From contig DAMCZI010000003.1 of NCBI GenBank assembly GCA_032095175.1, positions 124,001-188,000 of the forward strand: a stretch of DNA of 64,000 nucleotides. Direction: 5' to 3'. Shown in pieces: positions 52,593 through 62,111 of the stretch. A program made the position numbers and the translations under genes. Each line of letters starts with the position of its first letter. Position 1 is the stretch's first letter. The notes beneath the pieces are model-generated. The model was not told the DNA's origin. It saw only the letters and a program-made list of their open reading frames with translations, and searched no databases. Source of the stretch: DAMCZI01 sp032095175. GTDB taxonomy: Bacteria > Bacillota > Clostridia > Clostridiales > Caloramatoraceae.

Positions 52593-53801
52593 ATGGAAAA
52601 TTTTTGGAATCCACTCACATGTTTTACAGTATTGGTCATGATATATGCTTTTAGTGAATTTTTATCAAAGAAAACAAAGGGTGCAGTTTCAACTCTTCTA
52701 TTTGTTTGTTTTATATTTTTAATAGGATTTTGGACAAACATTCTTCCAAAGGATATCACTGCAACTCCAGGACTTTTAGCAGCTATGAGTAACTTTGGTA
52801 TTGCATTATTAATAACTAATTTAGGTACACTTATAAATCTTGAGGACTTATGTCGTGAATGGAAAACCGTTGTAATTGCATTAACTGCTATTGTTGGTAT
52901 AGCTGTTGGATGCTTTACTGTAGGAAGTATGTTGTTTGGCAGAGAATATGCTTTAATTGCAGCACCACCTATAGCAGGTTCAACAGTTGCTGGAATAATT
53001 GTTGTAGCAGCAGCTGAAGCTGCTAAGAGACCAGAACTTGCTGCTTTTGCAATTCTAGTACTTTCTTTTCAGAAATTTTTTGGAATTCCTATTTCAACCT
53101 ACTGTATAAACAAAGAATTGAAACTTAAAAGACAGAATGGAGACTTCTTAAAGGATGAAGTAAAAAATAACTTTAAGCTTCCAAGTATGAGAATTTTTAA
53201 AGAAAAATCAAATAAAAAATCTTCTACATTAGTTTATCTTGCTAAACTTTCATTTGTTGCAATGATTGGTAATTTCGTTGGTATGGCAACAAAAATACCA
53301 GGTTCATCACCTGCAAATTATATTTTAAATCCTAATATCGCCTGCTTATTAATAGGTTTAATATTCACACGTATAGGATTCTTAGAAAAAGGAACTTTGG
53401 AAAAATCTCAATCTAATGGTATTGTCATGTTTGGCTGTATGTTGATGCTGCCAGGAGGACTTGCTAAAATAACACCGGTAGCTCTTTTAAAAATGATTGT
53501 TCCTACAATTGGTATACTTGCCCTTGGTGCAGTATTCATCATTATATTTTCCAGTATTATGGGTAAATTACTAGGCTATTCAGCTAGAATGTCTTCAGCT
53601 ATTGGTATAACCTGCATGCTTGCATATCCAGCCACACAAATTATTTCTAATGAAGGTATTGATGCAATGGAAGGAACTCCAGAAGAAAAACAAAGGGCAA
53701 TGGATTACATATTACCGAAAATGATTATAGGCGGGTTTGTTACAGTAACTATTGCATCAGTGGCATTTGCAAGTATGATAGGGCCTATAATATTCAAATA
53801 A
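52593..53801 (+). CDS. putative GltS/ESS-like membrane transporter
   Basis: 402 residues with about ten to eleven membrane segments and a polar loop around residues 170-210. The arrangement resembles glutamate:sodium symporters and related two-repeat carriers, but no diagnostic motif was identified, so the family assignment is tentative. It precedes two M20 amidohydrolase genes by 24 and about 1500 bases on the same strand, suggesting transport of an acyl-amino acid, dipeptide or aminobenzoyl-glutamate-like compound. ATG follows AATGGGGGTATAAGT. Confidence 0.65.
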   Translation: MENFWNPLTCFTVLVMIYAFSEFLSKKTKGAVSTLLFVCFIFLIGFWTNILPKDITATPGLLAAMSNFGIALLITNLGTLINLEDLCREWKTVVIALTAIVGIAVGCFTVGSMLFGREYALIAAPPIAGSTVAGIIVVAAAEAAKRPELAAFAILVLSFQKFFGIPISTYCINKELKLKRQNGDFLKDEVKNNFKLPSMRIFKEKSNKKSSTLVYLAKLSFVAMIGNFVGMATKIPGSSPANYILNPNIACLLIGLIFTRIGFLEKGTLEKSQSNGIVMFGCMLMLPGGLAKITPVALLKMIVPTIGILALGAVFIIIFSSIMGKLLGYSARMSSAIGITCMLAYPATQIISNEGIDAMEGTPEEKQRAMDYILPKMIIGGFVTVTIASVAFASMIGPIIFK

Positions 53802-53825
53802 TGACTTGGAAAGGACTTAGATATT

Positions 53826-55205
53826 ATGATAGGAGATATTTCAATAAATGAAATAGAGGAAAAGCGCTTAATTTTAGATGACTTAAGCAAAAAAATTTGG
53901 GAAAATCCTGAGGCAGGGTTTAAGGAGTTTAAGGCTTGCGAATATACTTCCAAGCTTTTAAAAAGTGAAGGGTTTAATGTGGAAATTGGAATTGGTGGTG
54001 TATCTACAGCAATTAAGGCAAGTTTTGGTTCAGGAGAACCTGTTATTGGATTTATTGGAGAATTTGACGCTCTACCAGGCCTAAATCAAAAGGTCTCAAC
54101 TAATAAAGAAGCTATTATTCAAGGTGAATATGGTCATGGCTGCGGACATAATTTAATGTGTGCTGCGCACGTAGGTGCTGCAATTGGTCTTAAAAGAGAA
54201 ATGCTTGAAAATAACCTTAAAGGAACAATAATATTTTATGCATGCCCTGGGGAAGAACTATTAACTGGAAAGGGGTTTATGGCAAGGGGGGGAGCCTTTA
54301 GAGAACTGGATTTAGCAATTAATTTCCACCCTAATAAAGTAAGTGAAGCTACTATTGGAACATCCACAGCTTTAAACTCTGTGAAATTTCATTTTAAGGG
54401 AATAACTTCACATGCAGGTTCTGATCCGCAGAACGGAAGAAGTGCATTGGACGCTGTAGAACTTACAAATGTAGGTGCTAATTATTTACGTGAACATGTG
54501 ACCTCCGATGTAAGGATGCATTACATAATCACAGAAGGGGGAGTAGCTCCAAATATTGTACCTGATAAAGCTTCTGTATGGTATTATATAAGAGCTTTAA
54601 GTAGAGAAGCAGTGGAGGATACATTTGAAAGGTTGATTAAAGTAGCCAAGGGTGCCACAATGATGACTGAAACCGAGCTTGAGGTAGAGTTTTTAGGAGG
54701 GTGCTATAATACACTAAATAATCGTGTCTTGGCAGAGCTTGTATGTGAATGTATGAATAAAATTCCTCAAGAACCATGGACACAGAAGGAACTGGATTTT
54801 GCTGCTGAACTTGACACATATAGCACTAAGCAATGTGCAGCAATGCAAAGTAAATATAATCTTTCAAAAGATACTCATCTATATTATGGAGGCGGAAAAG
54901 TTACTAATTTCAATAGTTATGGCTCTACGGATATTGGTGATGTAATGCACATTGTACCTACGGCATATTTCTTTACAGGCTGCACTAGTATGGGTGCACC
55001 AGGTCATAGTTGGCAATTTGCATCTTGTGCAGGAAGTTCAATTGGAGAAAAAGGAATGATATATGCAGCAAAGGTTATGGCTATGTTTGGTTCAAAGGTC
55101 CTAAACAATCCAGAGATAGTGGAAAAAGCAAAGAAAGAATTTAATACTTCTATGAAGGGGAAAAGCTACAAATGTCCAATACCAGATGAAATACCGGTGC
55201 CATAA
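53826..55205 (+). CDS. M20 family amidohydrolase, AbgB-like
   Basis: 459 residues. Metal-dependent M20D features include GEFDALPGLNQ near residue 80, the YGHGCGHNLMCAAHVGAA block near 110-125, and PGEELLTGKGFM near 145. The RSALDAVELTNVGANYLREH dimerisation-domain region follows. This matches AbgB, the B subunit of p-aminobenzoyl-glutamate hydrolase, and related acyl-amino acid hydrolases. It starts 24 bases after the transporter gene. GGAAAGGAC precedes ATG. The true substrate is not known. Confidence 0.88.
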   Translation: MIGDISINEIEEKRLILDDLSKKIWENPEAGFKEFKACEYTSKLLKSEGFNVEIGIGGVSTAIKASFGSGEPVIGFIGEFDALPGLNQKVSTNKEAIIQGEYGHGCGHNLMCAAHVGAAIGLKREMLENNLKGTIIFYACPGEELLTGKGFMARGGAFRELDLAINFHPNKVSEATIGTSTALNSVKFHFKGITSHAGSDPQNGRSALDAVELTNVGANYLREHVTSDVRMHYIITEGGVAPNIVPDKASVWYYIRALSREAVEDTFERLIKVAKGATMMTETELEVEFLGGCYNTLNNRVLAELVCECMNKIPQEPWTQKELDFAAELDTYSTKQCAAMQSKYNLSKDTHLYYGGGKVTNFNSYGSTDIGDVMHIVPTAYFFTGCTSMGAPGHSWQFASCAGSSIGEKGMIYAAKVMAMFGSKVLNNPEIVEKAKKEFNTSMKGKSYKCPIPDEIPVP

Positions 55206-55318
55206 CAAACAGTTCATATTATATACTAATATTTAATTGGAAATTTTAAAGAATATAAATTTAGTTGTTGAAAAACCTGTTAGTTGGAGGTTGATTATTA
55301 AAGCAAGGAGGCAAAAAA

Positions 55319-56509
55319 ATGCAAGATTTTTTTGAAGAAGCCAGGCAAATTGAAGATGAGATTATTCAATGGAGAAGGTACTTGCACCAAAATGCTGAAC
55401 TTGGATGCAATCTGCCTAAAACTGTTGAGTTTGTTGTTAACAAGCTTAAGGAAATGGGGTATTCCACAGAAATAACACCAAACAATGGTGTAACTGCAAT
55501 ATTAGATGGTGCTAATGGTGGGAAAACTATACTGTTAAGAGCTGATATGGATGCTCTACCTATGGCAGAGGAAAGTGGATTACCTTTTGCTAGTAAAAAT
55601 AAAGGGATAGCACACTGCTGTGGGCATGATAATCATACTGCAATGTTATTAGGTGCAGCTAAATTACTGATGCAGAATAGAGAGTGTGTTAAAGGAAAAA
55701 TAAAATTTGTTTTTCAACCTGATGAAGAAACAGCAATGGGTGCAAAAACAATGGTTGGCAATGGTATCTTAAAAAATCCCGATGTTGACGCAGCGATGGC
55801 CTTTCATAATATGGTTGGGAAATTTCTTAAAACAGGGCAGATTGCGTATTCCAGGGGACCTGCAATGGCATCTGCTGATATATTTGAAATAACTGTTGAA
55901 GGAAAAGCAACTCATGGCGCAAGTCCTGAGTTTGGAGTTGATCCAATAAATATTATGGCCCATATTCATATTGCTTTAAATACAATACTTTCAAGAGAAA
56001 AATCTCAAAAGGAACCAGCAGTATTAACGATTGGTAAATTTAATGCTGGAAACGTACCAAATGCAATTCCAGAGACCGCTTCGATGTCAGGTACCCTAAG
56101 AACCTTTGACATAAAGGTAAGGGATAAAATAAAAACAAGAATAAATGAAATCGCTGAGGGTATTGCAAAGACATTTGGAGGAAGAGCTAGAGTTGAATAT
56201 AAAATGGGTACTCCTGCAGTCATTAATGATATTACTGTAGGAGATGAGATGGTTTCTTATATAAAAGAAATTATAGGTGAAGAAAATGTAATTGATTTTC
56301 CTTCGCCTATGGGTTCAGAAGATTTTTCAGAGTTTTTATTGAAGGTTCCAGGTGTGTTTTTATGGCTTGGAATGGGAAGTGTTGATGAAGGATATAAATA
56401 TGGTATGCATAATCCCAAGGTTGTTTTTAATGAAAGCGGATTTGTATATGGCAGTGCATTGTTTGCACATTGTGCTGTTAAATGGTTGAATAATAATTTT
56501 AGTAGATAG
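55319..56509 (+). CDS. M20 family N-acyl-amino acid amidohydrolase, AbgA/IAA-Leu hydrolase-like
   Basis: 396 residues. The start region IIQWRRYLHQNAELGCNLPK, RADMDALPMAEESGLPFASK, HCCGHDNHTAMLLGAAKLL and FQPDEETAMGAKTMV are M20D hallmarks with metal-binding Cys, His and Glu. The late PSPMGSEDFSEFLLKVPG contains the last His-equivalent region of the family. It would split an N-acyl or aminobenzoyl amide. Follows the AbgB-like gene after 113 bases with its own AAGGAGG site. Confidence 0.92.
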   Translation: MQDFFEEARQIEDEIIQWRRYLHQNAELGCNLPKTVEFVVNKLKEMGYSTEITPNNGVTAILDGANGGKTILLRADMDALPMAEESGLPFASKNKGIAHCCGHDNHTAMLLGAAKLLMQNRECVKGKIKFVFQPDEETAMGAKTMVGNGILKNPDVDAAMAFHNMVGKFLKTGQIAYSRGPAMASADIFEITVEGKATHGASPEFGVDPINIMAHIHIALNTILSREKSQKEPAVLTIGKFNAGNVPNAIPETASMSGTLRTFDIKVRDKIKTRINEIAEGIAKTFGGRARVEYKMGTPAVINDITVGDEMVSYIKEIIGEENVIDFPSPMGSEDFSEFLLKVPGVFLWLGMGSVDEGYKYGMHNPKVVFNESGFVYGSALFAHCAVKWLNNNFSR

Positions 56510-56515
56510 TCTAAA

Positions 56516-56562
56516 AAAGAGACAACTTTCAAGAGGTATATTTCTCTTAAAGTTGTCTCTTT
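56516..56562. terminator. bidirectional terminator
   Basis: AAAGAGACAACTTT and AAAGTTGTCTCTTT, with an inner AAGAG/CTCTT pair, form a long stem between convergent genes. T-runs occur on both sides. Confidence 0.88.
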
Positions 56563-56569
56563 CTTATAA

Positions 56570-57886
56570 CTATTTATTATCTTTTATCAATAGCTTGTAT
56601 ACTCTTTCAGGTCTGCCTTTTGTTGAATTCTGTTTTTCATATATAATTACTGCTTCCCCATGCTTTAAAAGCGAACTTAAAAATCTATTTGCTGTTCTAA
56701 CAGTTACATTTAAGCATGAAGCTAACTCCTGTGGGGAAAGCTCATTGGTTTTTAGAGTAGCTATTACAGATAACAGCTTTTGTATTGTAAGTGTTGATAG
56801 CTTAACCTTTTTTGAAAGCTGTTTTATATATGGTGTAACCTCATTGGATACAGTTAATATTTTTTTAAATGATAGTGGACCAATCAATTCAGCGTTTTCA
56901 TTAACAATAAAGCTATAGTTACTGCTATTTGACTCCCTGTTAGCAATAATAGCATTAGAAACTGCTTGATTTACGTTATTACCAATACCATAACCTACGC
57001 ATACCCTTATTTTTAAATCATTTTCAATGAAGCCCTTAATAGGGCATACAGTAAAATTATGAGTTATGGATTTTATTGTATCATGCTTTGTGAAAATTTT
57101 AAAAATGTTATCATTTCTTTCAATAATAAAATCAGTTAATTTTTCCTTTTTAAATGCATTTAAAAGTCCATCTATTTTATCTGTTACAGAGCTATCAGGG
57201 GTTTCCTGTTTTATAGTAATATATATTACTGCTGATTGGTTAATCTTCATTTTATGGATGTTTATATCCTTTATTAATTGATTAAATGTATTCTCCAATA
57301 GGTTTATACTTGGATAAATAAAATGAAAGTTAACTTTAGCTTGCTGCAGTTGTGGAACAATACTACTGAAACGAGTAGTTGAAAAATCTATTTTTCCTTC
57401 ATTCCATAATCGAATATGCTTTTCAGCCATAGCCTTTTCCATGTTAGCTATTTCTTCTAAGCTTTTCTGTTGAGTAATTTGATGAAGCTCTTGCATAAAT
57501 TCCCCTAAAGTACCTGTTGCAAGATAGTAGGATATATCCTTTGGATTATCAACCCAATCCATGAAATCTAAATATGCTCTGGAAAAATCCAGAGTATCAT
57601 ATTTATACATCAATTTAAAAAACATTTCATAATAACTTTGGAGATCTGTCCCAAAATCCACCAAGGGTTTCTTTAAATTTACTACTTTTTTAATAATAGC
57701 TTGCTTAGGGATAGGACCGCTTACAGCGAAACCATCGAATTTGTCTTCAAGTTCCATATATAAATCTCCAACATGTGAAAAATCCCTGTAAGTATATATT
57801 TCGCTTTCACATGGAAGGCTTAATTTTTTTACAGTATCTTTAACAAAACCTTCTAAAAACTCAGTTGTTATTATTGCTATTTTCAT
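56570..57886 (-). CDS. putative transcriptional regulator with C-terminal winged helix
   Basis: 438 residues. The N-terminal 330 residues were not recognised; a GGDEF-like or nucleotidyl-cyclase-like fold is suggested by the ordering of beta and alpha segments (VCVGYGIGNNVNQAVSNAI), but no catalytic motif is present. The C-terminal 80 residues carry a helix-turn-helix pattern: LSPQELASCLNVTVRTANRF then LLKHGEAVIIYEK and a KGRPERVYKL wing. It points towards the M20 genes from the opposite strand and may control the transporter and amidohydrolases. Confidence 0.65.
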   Translation of the reverse strand: MKIAIITTEFLEGFVKDTVKKLSLPCESEIYTYRDFSHVGDLYMELEDKFDGFAVSGPIPKQAIIKKVVNLKKPLVDFGTDLQSYYEMFFKLMYKYDTLDFSRAYLDFMDWVDNPKDISYYLATGTLGEFMQELHQITQQKSLEEIANMEKAMAEKHIRLWNEGKIDFSTTRFSSIVPQLQQAKVNFHFIYPSINLLENTFNQLIKDINIHKMKINQSAVIYITIKQETPDSSVTDKIDGLLNAFKKEKLTDFIIERNDNIFKIFTKHDTIKSITHNFTVCPIKGFIENDLKIRVCVGYGIGNNVNQAVSNAIIANRESNSSNYSFIVNENAELIGPLSFKKILTVSNEVTPYIKQLSKKVKLSTLTIQKLLSVIATLKTNELSPQELASCLNVTVRTANRFLSSLLKHGEAVIIYEKQNSTKGRPERVYKLLIKDNK

Positions 57887-58366
57887 TACATTTACTCCTT
57901 ATTTATAACATAAAGCCTATTGTAATCCTTGAATGATGATCATTAATGTTATATTTTTGATTACCTATTTTGTAATCCCTGCATTATTTTCACATGTATT
58001 ATATCCTATTTATTACTAGTGTTCAATGATAATTAATTAAAAAACGGAAAAAACGGAAATAAACCTGCTTCTTCTATACTGCAGTGAGTAGGTATGAAAA
58101 ATAATAGCATTTTATATGAAAACCTATGGAATATAAAACTTACTCTTTCTTACCATTTAAATTTTGTTAATAGTGGTAAAAATCAACTGACAAATACAAG
58201 TATGTATGGTAAAATTAATCATAAAGTTACAAATAATAGACCATATGGCACATTATGCAATATTGGTTCTACATAGAATAAGGTTCTATAAGAGTCTGTA
58301 TTAATAAGGTTAAATATGTAAGAGAATCTATCATTGAATAGGGATGTATGGGGAGAGTGGTAATTT
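57887..58366. other. intergenic region, no supported gene
   Basis: A frame at 58094-58276 encodes 60 residues but lacks a ribosome binding site and recognisable features, so it was not called. No strong hairpin or operator was found. The promoters of the divergent regulator and the next operon must lie here. Confidence 0.5.
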
Positions 58367-59107
58367 ATGCGAAAAGAAAAAATTATTAAAATAGCAGGAT
58401 TGAATCTAGGTATAGCTGTGTTGGATACAATAATCTTCTCTCCTGGACTCTTGGGTATTCAAATCAGGGGGACAAGTATTTTAGGCACAGCTTTTGGTGT
58501 AACAGCCGCACTCATGAGCGTTGTGATTTTTGTTTATGGAAACTATAAGCTTCTCATTGAAAAAGAAAAAGCAATCCCAGCAAGTGAAATTAAGACCTCA
58601 GAGGATTGTATTGATGCCCTTAAACAGTGTTACGATAAAAAGACCTTTGAAAAGGATATTGATAATATACTAGAGCAAATTGAAAGACTCGGCAATAAGA
58701 AGGAAACAATACAAGATATTCTTCTCCAAAAGTTTAACAGCAGCGAAATGAGCTATTCAAAATTTGAAAGAACAGTTTTAGATATAGAAGGTATCTTTTA
58801 TATGAATATTAAGAGCATAATAAACAAATTAAATGCATTTGATGAAGACGACTATAATCGCATTAGAAAAGAAAATGGGAAAAGAGAATTATCAAAAGAG
58901 TTTTTACAGACAAAAATGAATATATACAGCGAATATATATTATTTATTAAAAATGCAGTAGAAGATAATGAAGAAATTTTACTCAAGCTGGATAAGCTTC
59001 TCTTGGAAATATCCAGATTTAACAGCTTGGAAGATGGCGAAATAGAGAACATGAGTGCAATGAAAGAAATAGATGAACTGATAAATAAAACGAAATTATA
59101 TAAATGA
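58367..59107 (+). CDS. two-helix membrane protein of TelA operon (possibly XpaC-like)
   Basis: 246 residues. Two membrane helices (about 8-30 and 40-60) are followed by a long helical cytoplasmic domain rich in Glu, Lys and Leu (KKTFEKDIDNILEQIERLG and DNEEILLKLDKLLLEISR). It overlaps the vWA gene by four bases and precedes telA in the same operon. XpaC-type proteins are commonly paired with TelA, but the sequence match is not strong enough to assert this. Starts with ATG after GGGGAGAGTGG. Confidence 0.7.
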   Translation: MRKEKIIKIAGLNLGIAVLDTIIFSPGLLGIQIRGTSILGTAFGVTAALMSVVIFVYGNYKLLIEKEKAIPASEIKTSEDCIDALKQCYDKKTFEKDIDNILEQIERLGNKKETIQDILLQKFNSSEMSYSKFERTVLDIEGIFYMNIKSIINKLNAFDEDDYNRIRKENGKRELSKEFLQTKMNIYSEYILFIKNAVEDNEEILLKLDKLLLEISRFNSLEDGEIENMSAMKEIDELINKTKLYK

Positions 59108-59130
59108 TAAAGGAAGGAGAAATTAAAAAT

Positions 59131-60828
59131 ATGAATGAAAAAAATAGTCCTTTTAAAGCTGTGATGATTTTAACAGTAATAGGCATAGCTATTTTTGGAA
59201 TTATTTATGGGGGGATATCATTAACAAAAAACTTTGGTAAAGACAAAAAGATAGTTAATACTGAAAATGCCATGGAATCCTTGAATCGCCTTTATAAAGG
59301 GATAACAGTGAATACCATTCAAGCAAGAAAGGGGCAGGTTAATATTGGCCCGGTTAATGTAAAAGATTCTTTACCAGACATATCAAAATATCCTGCTCAA
59401 GTAGAAAATTCAACAGAGAACTTTATAGAAATATTTTCTTCTCCGGAAAAAACAGGTGAAAATAAAGACGGATGGCTTATAGATGTAGCCAAGGATTTTA
59501 ATTCCTCAAATATTAAGGTAAATGGAAAATCTGCTTCCATAAGAATAAGGGGAATAGCCTCAGGAATGGGAATGGATTATATAGTTTCTGGAAAGTATGT
59601 TCCAGAAGCATTTACCCCATCAAATGAGCTTTGGGGAGAAATGATGAAAGCAAATGGAACTAAGGTAACGTTAGCTAAAAAGAGGCTTTTAGGAAATGTG
59701 GCAGGAGTTCTAACATCGAAAAAGAAGCATGAGGAACTTATTAAAAAGTATGGTTCGATAAATTTAAAAAACATCACAGAAGCAGTTGCGGGCAATGAAA
59801 TGGCAATGGGTTATACAAATCCCTTTGCAAGTTCCACAGGATTAAACTTTCTATTATCTACTTTAAGTACATTTGATGAGAAAAATCTATTGAGTGAAAA
59901 GGCTGTTAGCGGCTTTGAAAAATTTCAAACAAATATACCCTTTGTAGCATATACAACAATGCAAATGAGAGAATCAGCTCAGTCAGGAGTTCTAGATGGG
60001 TTTATTTTGGAGTATCAGACATATATAAATACTCCAGACCTAAAAACACAGTATGTTTTTACTCCATTTGGTGTTAGACATGACAGCCCAATATATGAAA
60101 TAGGAGATTTATCTGCAGAGAAGAAAGAGATACTAAACAAATTTCTTGAATTTTGCAGTCAGAGTAAATATCAAAAACTTGCATCAGACTATGGTTTTAA
60201 CCAGTTTAATGAATATAAATCGGAAATAGGAGATGCAAAGGGAGATATTATCTGCCAAGCACAGAAGCTTTGGAAGGAAAAGAAGGATGGAAGCAATAAC
60301 ATCGCTGCAGTATTTGTAGCTGATATATCAGGAAGTATGGCTGGAGCCCCTTTAAATAAGCTTAAACAATCTCTTTTAAGCGGCTCTCAATATATAGGCA
60401 AAGATAATTCTGTTGGACTTGTTACATTTTCAAACGATGTTAATATAAATCTTCCATTGGCAAAGTTTGATATAAACCAAAGATCCCTATTCGCAGGGGC
60501 TGTAGAGGATATACAAGCAGGTGGAAAAACAGCAATGTTTGATGCAATTGTAGTAGCAACAAAAATGCTTATGGAGGAAAAGGCTAAAGATCCAAATGCT
60601 AAATTAATGCTTTTTGTCTTAAGTGATGGAGAAACAAATTATGGACATTCATTGAATGATATTGAAGATATGATTAAAACCTTTAAGGTACCAATTTATA
60701 CTATAGGTTACAATGCAGACATAAAGGTACTGCAAAATCTTTCAAGTATAAATGAAGCAGCAAGCATTAATGCTGATTCTGATGATGTTGTTTATAAGCT
60801 GGGATGCTTGTTTAACGCTCAAATGTAA
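59131..60828 (+). CDS. membrane-anchored solute-binding-like/von Willebrand A protein
   Basis: About 565 residues. One N-terminal membrane helix precedes an extracytoplasmic region (about 60-380) with features of a SBP_bac_11-type periplasmic binding fold (NASTGLNFLLSTL-like PFASSTGLNFLL, and a FILEYQTYI segment). A C-terminal vWA domain (about 390-565) has an intact MIDAS: DISGS, a Thr in GGKTAMFDA, and SDGETN. The frame can extend upstream to 59104, overlapping the previous gene; ATG 59131 follows GGAAGGAG with long spacing. Such proteins accompany TelA in stress gene sets. The ligand is unknown. Confidence 0.82.
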   Translation: MNEKNSPFKAVMILTVIGIAIFGIIYGGISLTKNFGKDKKIVNTENAMESLNRLYKGITVNTIQARKGQVNIGPVNVKDSLPDISKYPAQVENSTENFIEIFSSPEKTGENKDGWLIDVAKDFNSSNIKVNGKSASIRIRGIASGMGMDYIVSGKYVPEAFTPSNELWGEMMKANGTKVTLAKKRLLGNVAGVLTSKKKHEELIKKYGSINLKNITEAVAGNEMAMGYTNPFASSTGLNFLLSTLSTFDEKNLLSEKAVSGFEKFQTNIPFVAYTTMQMRESAQSGVLDGFILEYQTYINTPDLKTQYVFTPFGVRHDSPIYEIGDLSAEKKEILNKFLEFCSQSKYQKLASDYGFNQFNEYKSEIGDAKGDIICQAQKLWKEKKDGSNNIAAVFVADISGSMAGAPLNKLKQSLLSGSQYIGKDNSVGLVTFSNDVNINLPLAKFDINQRSLFAGAVEDIQAGGKTAMFDAIVVATKMLMEEKAKDPNAKLMLFVLSDGETNYGHSLNDIEDMIKTFKVPIYTIGYNADIKVLQNLSSINEAASINADSDDVVYKLGCLFNAQM

Positions 60829-60854
60829 AATAAAAATTTGGTGGAGGGGTTATT

Positions 60855-61994
60855 ATGGGTTTTTCTATGGAAGTAACAGATACAGAAGCGATAAAAAAGG
60901 AGATTGTTGAACAGGTTAAGCCTGTTCCTGAAGAGGTTGCTAAACTAAAGGCAATGGCTGATAATAATGTATCGGAAATAATGACACTAGATATTGAGTC
61001 TTTGGAAAAAAGAAAATTGATGCTTCAATCAATTGAAGCATTTGGTATGAATACAATCCAGAACTCAGCCAAGAAAAATTCATTATTGCAGGTTTCTGTT
61101 GGTAATTTCTCCAAGATGGGAGATGAAGGCGGGACAGTTGCAAAGGGACTTCTAGATTTACAGAGAGAAATCAAAGACCTCGATCCCAGCATGATTGATT
61201 TTGCAAAAACAGGTTTGTTAGGTAAAGTATTTAACCCCATAAGAAATTATTTTGCTAAATATCAAAAGGCAGATAATGTTATAAATGATATTATAATATC
61301 TCTTGAAAAAGGGAAAAACACTTTGAAGAACGATAATACAACATTGGAAATTGAACAGCAGGAATTAAGAGATTTAACAAAAAAGCTTGCTAAGGAAATT
61401 GAAATGGGAACAATGATGGATGAAGCCCTTGCCAGCCAAATTGAGATGGCTAATTCAAGGGGAGAAGATCCTGAAAAGATAAAATTTGTTACAGAGGAGA
61501 TTTTATTTCCTTTAAGACAGAGAATAATGGATATGCAGCAAATGGTTGTAGTAAATCACCAGGGTATAATGGCTATTGAGGTAGTAAGAAGAAATAATAA
61601 GGAACTTATTAGAGGAGTAGAACGAGCAAAGAATGTAACCATTTCTGCTATGAAAATTGCTGCTATTGTTGCAAGTGCCCTTTATAATCAGAAGATTGTA
61701 CTGAAAAAAATAGAAATACTAAATGAAACAACAAATGAACTGATCAGCGGAACATCAAAGATGCTAAAGGAACAGGGAGCAGAAATTCATAAGCAGTCAA
61801 TGGAGGCCAATATTTCTGTTGAAACCTTGAAACAATCCTTCGCGGATGTTATGTCTGCCATGGAGGCCATAAGCACATACAAACAAGAAGCCCTTCCTAG
61901 GATGAAGGAAACAATAAATCAATTTAAAGAATTAGCCCAAAAGGGTGAACAAGAGATACAAAGACTGGAGAAAGGAAACCAGCTTATATCATAA
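60855..61994 (+). CDS. telA: TelA/KlaA family protein (toxic anion resistance)
   Basis: 379 residues, largely alpha-helical and soluble. Family segments include LLGKVFNPIRNYFAKYQKAD near residue 120, LRQRIMDMQQMVVVNHQGIM near 225 and VASALYNQKIVLKKIEIL near 275. TelA proteins are tied to tellurite and cell-envelope stress, although the mechanism is unclear. Follows the vWA gene by 26 bases after TGGAGGGG. Closes the operon before a strong terminator. Confidence 0.93.
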   Translation: MGFSMEVTDTEAIKKEIVEQVKPVPEEVAKLKAMADNNVSEIMTLDIESLEKRKLMLQSIEAFGMNTIQNSAKKNSLLQVSVGNFSKMGDEGGTVAKGLLDLQREIKDLDPSMIDFAKTGLLGKVFNPIRNYFAKYQKADNVINDIIISLEKGKNTLKNDNTTLEIEQQELRDLTKKLAKEIEMGTMMDEALASQIEMANSRGEDPEKIKFVTEEILFPLRQRIMDMQQMVVVNHQGIMAIEVVRRNNKELIRGVERAKNVTISAMKIAAIVASALYNQKIVLKKIEILNETTNELISGTSKMLKEQGAEIHKQSMEANISVETLKQSFADVMSAMEAISTYKQEALPRMKETINQFKELAQKGEQEIQRLEKGNQLIS

Positions 61995-62042
61995 AGATAC
62001 CAGGCATATAGCATTTGAATAAAGATGCTGATATTGTTAAGA

Positions 62043-62089
62043 GGCTTTCACACTAACGATTTTTAATCTTAGTGTGAAAGCCCCTTTTA
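62043..62089 (+). terminator. terminator of telA operon
   Basis: GGCTTTCACACTAA and TTAGTGTGAAAGCC form a perfect 14-bp stem with a 12-base loop, followed by CCTTTT. It also lies before the convergent MBL gene. Confidence 0.88.
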
Positions 62090-62111
62090 AGTTAAAAGCT
62101 ACTATGTATTT

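Noticed and set aside
58094..58276. Short plus-strand reading frame of 60 residues
   Set aside because: It has no ribosome binding site, no hydrophobic or domain pattern and sits in an AT-rich gap.
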